The notes beneath the pieces were generated by a model that saw nothing but the letters and a program-made list of their open reading frames with translations, was not told where the DNA came from and did no database searches. The position numbers and the translations under genes were made by a program. From the NCBI RefSeq assembly GCF_002086455.1, contig NZ_MVHC01000010.1:59120-123119 (forward strand): a stretch of DNA of 64,000 nucleotides. The letters are read 5' to 3'. Numbering within the stretch: position 1 is the first letter of the stretch; each line of letters opens with the position of its first letter. Source of the DNA: Mycolicibacter algericus DSM 45454. GTDB lineage: Bacteria; Actinomycetota; Actinomycetes; Mycobacteriales; Mycobacteriaceae. Shown here piece by piece: positions 59,927 through 64,000 of this stretch.

Positions 59927-60009
59927 AATCGCGCCGTTATCCGGTTTCGCCGACCGCAACACCGTTACGCTTCGCCACGGCGCAGGCCGTCGACGGCGAG
60001 GGGAATCAC

Positions 60010-60321
60010 ATGCGTAATCAGCTTCTGTTCGGGACCCTCGCGGCGGCGTGCGCCCTCGGCCTCCTCGGCGCGCCGGTGGCCAACGCCGACGAGGAAGGAT
60101 TCCTCAATGAACTGCGGGCCGACGGCTTCCCCGGTTTGACGGTCGGCGACGCCCAGCTGCCCGACGGTGTGGTCGTGGCGAACGGGTGGATGGCATGTAA
60201 CCGGCTGCATCTGGGCGAGAAGCCCGAACAGACGCTGGCCCAGGTGAGCCCGAATGACGTCGAGAAGGGCCGCATGCTGATCAACGCCGCGCAGCACAAT
60301 CTGTGCCCCGACACGCTCTGA
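60010..60321 (+). CDS. Secreted DUF732 protein
   Basis: A 103-residue exported protein. The signal peptide ends VANA near residue 27. The mature part has the DUF732 pattern: FLNELRADGFPGLT, then two Cys (in WMACNRL and HNLCPDTL) likely to form a disulfide. DUF732 is common in mycobacteria and of unknown function. The ATG at 60010 is chosen because it begins a proper signal peptide. Confidence 0.88.
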   Translation: MRNQLLFGTLAAACALGLLGAPVANADEEGFLNELRADGFPGLTVGDAQLPDGVVVANGWMACNRLHLGEKPEQTLAQVSPNDVEKGRMLINAAQHNLCPDTL

Positions 60322-60387
60322 ACCTTTGCGGCCGTCAGCGATCGCAAAACCCCCGAACGCAATATCAGCGTGTGATACGCAAAAGCG

Positions 60388-61380
60388 GTGAAAAAACGGG
60401 GCGGGATCAAAAGTACGGTTGCGCAGGCCAGCGTAGTCGCCATGATGGCGGCCACGGCCGGGGTGGGGATCGGTTCGCCGGTCCACGCCGCGGCGACGCT
60501 GCTGGCCGCCGAAGGCCCGCTGGCGGGCAGCCTAACGGCGCTCATCCTCGGGGGAACCACTCAACCGACGCCCTCACCGGAATACGCGCGGACCGTCGAG
60601 AACCTGTACCTGAATCCGCTGGGGTTCAACGACGGCTCAACCGACTCGACGGTCTGCTACATGGACGGCACCGACCCGTGCAGCGCCCCACTGCAGGTGC
60701 TCACGACACCGCAACTGATCCAGCAGGGACCGAGCAGCCTCACAGCCGCGTCGGCGATCGTGCTCGCCGTGCAGAACCAATTCGACGCCAACCCCGGCGC
60801 ATTCGATGCCGAACACCCGCTGACGATCTTCGGCTACTCCCAAAGCGCCACCGCCGAGTCGATCGCCATGACCCGACTCGCCGAAGCGGGCATCCCGCTC
60901 GATTCGCTGCACTTCGTGTTCATCGGCAACCCCTCCACCCCGGACGGCATCTGGCAGCACCTGGAAGCAGCCATGGCCGCGATACTCGGCCCGAGCCTGA
61001 CGAGCTATCTGCTGAATCTTGCCGGGACGACCGATGTCCTGGGCAATTTGACGCCGAATGACCTGTATGAGGCAACCATTTACAGCCTGCCCGACGATCC
61101 GATCCCCAACTTCCTGGACGTCTACGCCTCCGAGGGCCTGTGGGGCGCGCTGCTGAGCATATTAGGGCCGCACGTGGAGTACTTCGGGCTGACACCGGAG
61201 CAGGTCGCCGACGCCACCACGACCGTCGATGGCGCGCTGACCTACGTCAACATCGACGACACCGACATCAACGGCCTCACCGCCTGGCTCGACGCGGTGT
61301 TCAGCGGCGGGGCCGCCAATAGCGGTCTGTTCGAAAGCCTCTGGGACTCACTGCAATTACTGTTCAACGACTTCTTCTGA
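60388..61380 (+). CDS. Secreted PE-PPE-domain serine hydrolase, copy 1
   Basis: A 330-residue protein. The signal-like N-terminus runs to about residue 35 (PVHAAA). A PE-PPE (PF08237-type) alpha/beta-hydrolase domain follows, without a PE or PPE domain in front. The nucleophile is Ser151 in FGYSQSATAES, with a C-terminal DGALTYVNIDDTD region expected to hold the Asp and His. Two Cys lie in STVCYMDGTDPCSAP. In M. tuberculosis, similar domains on PE/PPE proteins have esterase activity. GTG start. Its last 24 bases overlap the 3' end of the convergent mmsB gene. Confidence 0.88.
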   Translation: MKKRGGIKSTVAQASVVAMMAATAGVGIGSPVHAAATLLAAEGPLAGSLTALILGGTTQPTPSPEYARTVENLYLNPLGFNDGSTDSTVCYMDGTDPCSAPLQVLTTPQLIQQGPSSLTAASAIVLAVQNQFDANPGAFDAEHPLTIFGYSQSATAESIAMTRLAEAGIPLDSLHFVFIGNPSTPDGIWQHLEAAMAAILGPSLTSYLLNLAGTTDVLGNLTPNDLYEATIYSLPDDPIPNFLDVYASEGLWGALLSILGPHVEYFGLTPEQVADATTTVDGALTYVNIDDTDINGLTAWLDAVFSGGAANSGLFESLWDSLQLLFNDFF

Positions 61381-62262
61381 GTAGCCCACCGTCACTCCGG
61401 CGGCACTCTCCAGCACCTTGACGATCGACGTGAAGTCGGATTCGGGGCCCTCGTCACGCAGCGTCGACTCCCACAGCGCGGCCACCGCGTCGGCGAGTTG
61501 GCTCGGCAGGCCCAGGGCACCGGCCTCGTCCAGGTACAGCCGGACGTCCTTGACCATCAGTCCGGTCGCGAAGCCGTAGTCGAACGTCCTGGGCAACACC
61601 GCTTTCGGGAACTTATCGCGGCTGGCATGGGTTCCGCCCGAGCCGGCATCGAGCACGTCGATCATCACCTGCGGGTCGAGACCGGCCTTGACGCCCATCA
61701 CCATGACCTCGGCGGTGGCGGCCAGCGTGGTGGCCGCCATCAGATTGTTGACCAGTTTCATCGTCTGGGCGGCGCCGGGCTTCTCACTGACGAACACCGG
61801 GCGGCCGAGCTCGTCCAACAGCGCCTCGGCGGCGTCGAACGCGGCGCGCGGCCCGGAGACCATGATGGCCAGGCTGCCCTGCGACGCCCCGCCCACGCCG
61901 CCGCTGACCGGGGCATCCAGTGCCGCGACGCCGCGGGCCTGCAACGTGGTGTGATTACGCTGCGCCACAGCGCTTCCCACGGTTGACAAGTCGATGAACA
62001 GCTTGGTGTTCGCGCCGCCGGCCACCGCCTCGGCGACCGCCTCGACGACCGCCGAAGACGCCTGCAACGACGGCAGGCTGGCCAGCACGATCTCCGCCCG
62101 GTCGGCCACCTGCTGCGGCGAGGAGGCAGCGTGTGCGCCGAACTTCGACGCGCGGTTGATCACTTCGCCGCGGGTGTCGTAGACCACCAGTTCGCGACCG
62201 GCTGCCGCCAACCGGCCTGCCATGGGCAACCCCATGTTGCCCAAGCCGATGAAGCCGATCAT
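61357..62262 (-). CDS. mmsB: 3-hydroxyisobutyrate dehydrogenase family protein
   Basis: A 301-residue NAD(P)-dependent beta-hydroxyacid dehydrogenase. The N-terminal Rossmann motif is IGFIGLGNMGLPMAGRL. The catalytic Lys lies in MKLVNNLMAA, and the substrate block DAPVSGGVGGA is intact. It acts in valine degradation or on a related 3-hydroxy acid. The ATG at 62262 overlaps the stop of the preceding gene (ATGA), which fixes the start. Confidence 0.92.
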   Translation of the reverse strand: MIGFIGLGNMGLPMAGRLAAAGRELVVYDTRGEVINRASKFGAHAASSPQQVADRAEIVLASLPSLQASSAVVEAVAEAVAGGANTKLFIDLSTVGSAVAQRNHTTLQARGVAALDAPVSGGVGGASQGSLAIMVSGPRAAFDAAEALLDELGRPVFVSEKPGAAQTMKLVNNLMAATTLAATAEVMVMGVKAGLDPQVMIDVLDAGSGGTHASRDKFPKAVLPRTFDYGFATGLMVKDVRLYLDEAGALGLPSQLADAVAALWESTLRDEGPESDFTSIVKVLESAAGVTVGYSEEVVEQ

Positions 62263-62639
62263 CGGCTGCCCCCGTACTCGGCGAACGCCTCGCGGGCGAT
62301 CCGGAAGCTGTCGACGGCGGCGGGGACGCCGGCGTAGATCGCCACCTGCATGAAGAGCTCCCGGATCTCCTCGCGGGTGACGCCGTTGGTCAGGGCCCCC
62401 TTGACGTGGGTGCGCAGTTCGTTGGGCCGGTTGAGCACGGCGATCATCGCGAGGTTGAGCATGCTGCGAGTCCTGCGCGACAGGCCGTCGCGTCCCCACA
62501 CTGCGCCCCAACAGTATTCGGTGACCAGATCCTGAAACGGCGCGGCGAAGTCGTCACCGGCGGCGGCCTGGGCCACATACGCTTCGCCGAGCACGGCCGC
62601 GCGGATCTCGCGGCCCCGGTCATAGGTCTGTCGATCCAT
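62259..62639 (-). CDS. Carboxymuconolactone decarboxylase family protein
   Basis: A 126-residue all-helical CMD/AhpD-fold protein of the PcaC type. NLAMIAVLNRPNELRTHVKG and REEIRELFMQVAIYAGVPAA are the core. No CxxC is present, so it is not an AhpD peroxidase. The ATG at 62639 has a GGAGG site. Coupled to mmsB; the two may act in one branched or aromatic acid pathway. Confidence 0.88.
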   Translation of the reverse strand: MDRQTYDRGREIRAAVLGEAYVAQAAAGDDFAAPFQDLVTEYCWGAVWGRDGLSRRTRSMLNLAMIAVLNRPNELRTHVKGALTNGVTREEIRELFMQVAIYAGVPAAVDSFRIAREAFAEYGGSR

Positions 62640-62727
62640 GAATCCTCCCTCGCGACGCCGGAAAGCGCGGAACTCAACGGTTGCGAGAACCATAGACTCA
62701 AAGACGAGAATGTGATAATCACATGTG

Positions 62728-63768
62728 ATGCACAGCAGACATGCGACGGTTCCGGTAGCGCGGGCCGCCCGCCGACGGGGCAGCTACAAAGCAGCAGTTG
62801 CCCAGTTCGCCGCCGCCGGCATGATCGTCGCTGCATCCGGCGCGGTGCTCAGTCAGCCCGTCGGTTCGCTGCTGCTCGAGGCGGCGCTGCTGGCCGTCGA
62901 CGGCCCGCTGGCGGGCAGCCAGACCGCGCTCATCCTCGGCGGCACCGGCCAGCCGACGCCCTCACCGGAATACGCGCGATCCGCCGAGAACCTGTATCTG
63001 AACCCGCTGGGATTCAACGGCGGCTCAACCGACTCGACGGTCTGCTACATGGACGGCACCGACCCGTGCAGCGCCCCGTTGCAGGTACTCACCACACCTG
63101 AGTTGTTTCAGCAGGGCCCGAGCAGCCTCACCGGTGCGTCGCTGATCACGCTCGCCGTCCAGAACCAGTTCGACGCCAACCCGGGCGCCTTCGATGCCGA
63201 TAACCCGCTGACGATCTTCGCCTACTCCCAGAGCGCCACCGCAGCGTCGATCGCCATGTCCCGACTCGCCGAAGCGGGCATACCCGCCGATTCGCTGCAC
63301 TTCGTGTTCATCGGCGACCCGTCGGCCCCAGACGGCGTCTGGCAGTACCTGGAAGCCGCCATGTACGCGACGCTGGGCAAGGATCTCTCGGACTACCTGC
63401 TCAAGCTGCTCGGCATGACCGAGGTGCTGGGCAACCTGACACCCAACGACCTGTACTCGGCGACCATCTACGGTCTGCCCGACGACCCGGTCTCCAATTT
63501 CGCCGACGCGTATGACAACTACGGCCTGTGGGGTGCGCTGCTGGGGATCTTCGGCCCCCACGTGGAGTACCTGGGCCTGACCCCCGACCAGATCGCCGAC
63601 GCGACCACCACCGTCGACGGCATGCTGACCTACATCGAGATCGACAACAGCGAGATCAACGCCTTCGACGCCTGGCTCAGCGCGCTGCTCGAGCACGGGG
63701 TCGCCAACAGCGATCCGTTCCAGGCCGTGTTCGACTCGTTGAACCTGCTTTTCAGCAACTTCTTCTAA
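62728..63768 (+). CDS. Secreted PE-PPE-domain serine hydrolase, copy 2
   Basis: A 346-residue paralogue of copy 1, with high identity from about residue 60 onward. The N-terminus is basic and then hydrophobic (signal-like). The nucleophile is Ser167 in FAYSQSATAAS, where the first Gly of the GxSxS box has become Ala. The STVCYMDGTDPCSAPLQVL stretch is identical to copy 1. The ATG at 62728 is chosen; a GTG lies just before it. Confidence 0.88.
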   Translation: MHSRHATVPVARAARRRGSYKAAVAQFAAAGMIVAASGAVLSQPVGSLLLEAALLAVDGPLAGSQTALILGGTGQPTPSPEYARSAENLYLNPLGFNGGSTDSTVCYMDGTDPCSAPLQVLTTPELFQQGPSSLTGASLITLAVQNQFDANPGAFDADNPLTIFAYSQSATAASIAMSRLAEAGIPADSLHFVFIGDPSAPDGVWQYLEAAMYATLGKDLSDYLLKLLGMTEVLGNLTPNDLYSATIYGLPDDPVSNFADAYDNYGLWGALLGIFGPHVEYLGLTPDQIADATTTVDGMLTYIEIDNSEINAFDAWLSALLEHGVANSDPFQAVFDSLNLLFSNFF

Positions 63769-63802
63769 CACCCCACCCGGTTCTGGGTCATTCCGGCGAC
63801 CG

Positions 63803-63840
63803 TTCCGGCCCGGCACAAATCGCAGTGCGCCGGGCCGGAA
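63803..63840 (+). terminator. Terminator hairpin after PE-PPE copy 2
   Basis: TTCCGGCCCGGC (63803-63814) pairs perfectly with GCCGGGCCGGAA (63829-63840), a 12-bp stem around a 14-base loop, 35 bases past the stop. No U-run beyond TT. From 63841 to the window end I see no gene or other feature. Confidence 0.65.
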
Positions 63841-64000
63841 TTCCGGGTATCACACCGTGGTCAGCCGTGCGGGGCCTCGGAAATCTTGCTGTCGGGAGTT
63901 CCCACCGTCTTGCAGTACGTCGAAACCGGCTCTTCAGAAATGAGAGTGCGTGGTTGGGTGGCTGATCACGGTGGTTGCGTGTCGCTGAGTTGAGGTGGGG

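Overview
The window is high-GC actinobacterial chromosome from a mycobacterium. The evidence is PPE-family and PE-PPE-domain proteins, an MmpS/MmpL pair, a mycolate-type cyclopropane synthase, WhiB3, ChoD, the DnaE2/ImuA'/ImuB mutasome, and a gene order from about 10.8 kb to 59.5 kb that follows the Rv3339c-Rv3416 stretch of M. tuberculosis in condensed form. I cannot name the species. Many starts are GTG and neighbouring genes often overlap by ATGA or GTGA.

Left end (1-10.8 kb) is a vitamin B12 locus that does not belong to the Rv3339-Rv3416 order. Four cobalamin riboswitches control it. Two lie back to back between cobN (cobaltochelatase, minus strand, cut by the window edge) and a plus-strand operon. 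That operon holds a lipoprotein solute-binding protein, a FecCD-type permease, an ABC ATPase fused to a FhuF-like [2Fe-2S] domain, and an unrecognised 192-aa protein. The other two precede tandem PPE2-like genes on the minus strand. The simplest reading is a coordinated corrinoid synthesis and uptake system in which PPE proteins could act at the outer membrane, an ABC importer at the inner membrane and the FhuF domain as a cytoplasmic reductase. The last two roles are inferred from families, and the PPE role is speculation. A small palindromic repeat occurs four times here: inside the ATPase 5' end, twice in tandem at the operon end, and inside one riboswitch.

10.8-20.6 kb: monomeric isocitrate dehydrogenase; a SAM-IV riboswitch followed by metC-metX-methyltransferase; a small secreted protein; a PcaA-like cyclopropane synthase; a DUF3017 membrane protein with folD; and an old-yellow-enzyme family oxidoreductase.

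20.7-30.4 kb: an Rv1747-like double-FHA ABC transporter; the four-gene histidine-kinase-like/roadblock/DUF742/GTPase cassette (Rv3365c-Rv3362c type); a small cysteine-rich secreted protein; TrmL; a nitroreductase; and a MOSC protein.

30.4-50 kb: dnaE2 with a LexA box, mmpS-mmpL, a universal stress protein, otsB, an acyl-CoA dehydrogenase, htdY, lpqD, acrA1, iunH, imuB and imuA' with a second LexA box, and guaA.

50-59.6 kb: a beta-phosphoglucomutase-like HAD protein translationally coupled to a GH65 phosphorylase, then choD, guaB3, guaB2, a DUF5319 protein, an Rv3415c-like protein and whiB3. Compared with M. tuberculosis as I remember it, mfpA, cmaA1 and the sigD-rsdA pair are missing from their usual places.

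59.6-64 kb: small secreted proteins and two paralogous secreted PE-PPE-domain hydrolases, which flank a two-gene mmsB/carboxymuconolactone-decarboxylase operon. No tRNA, rRNA, insertion sequence or CRISPR array was seen.
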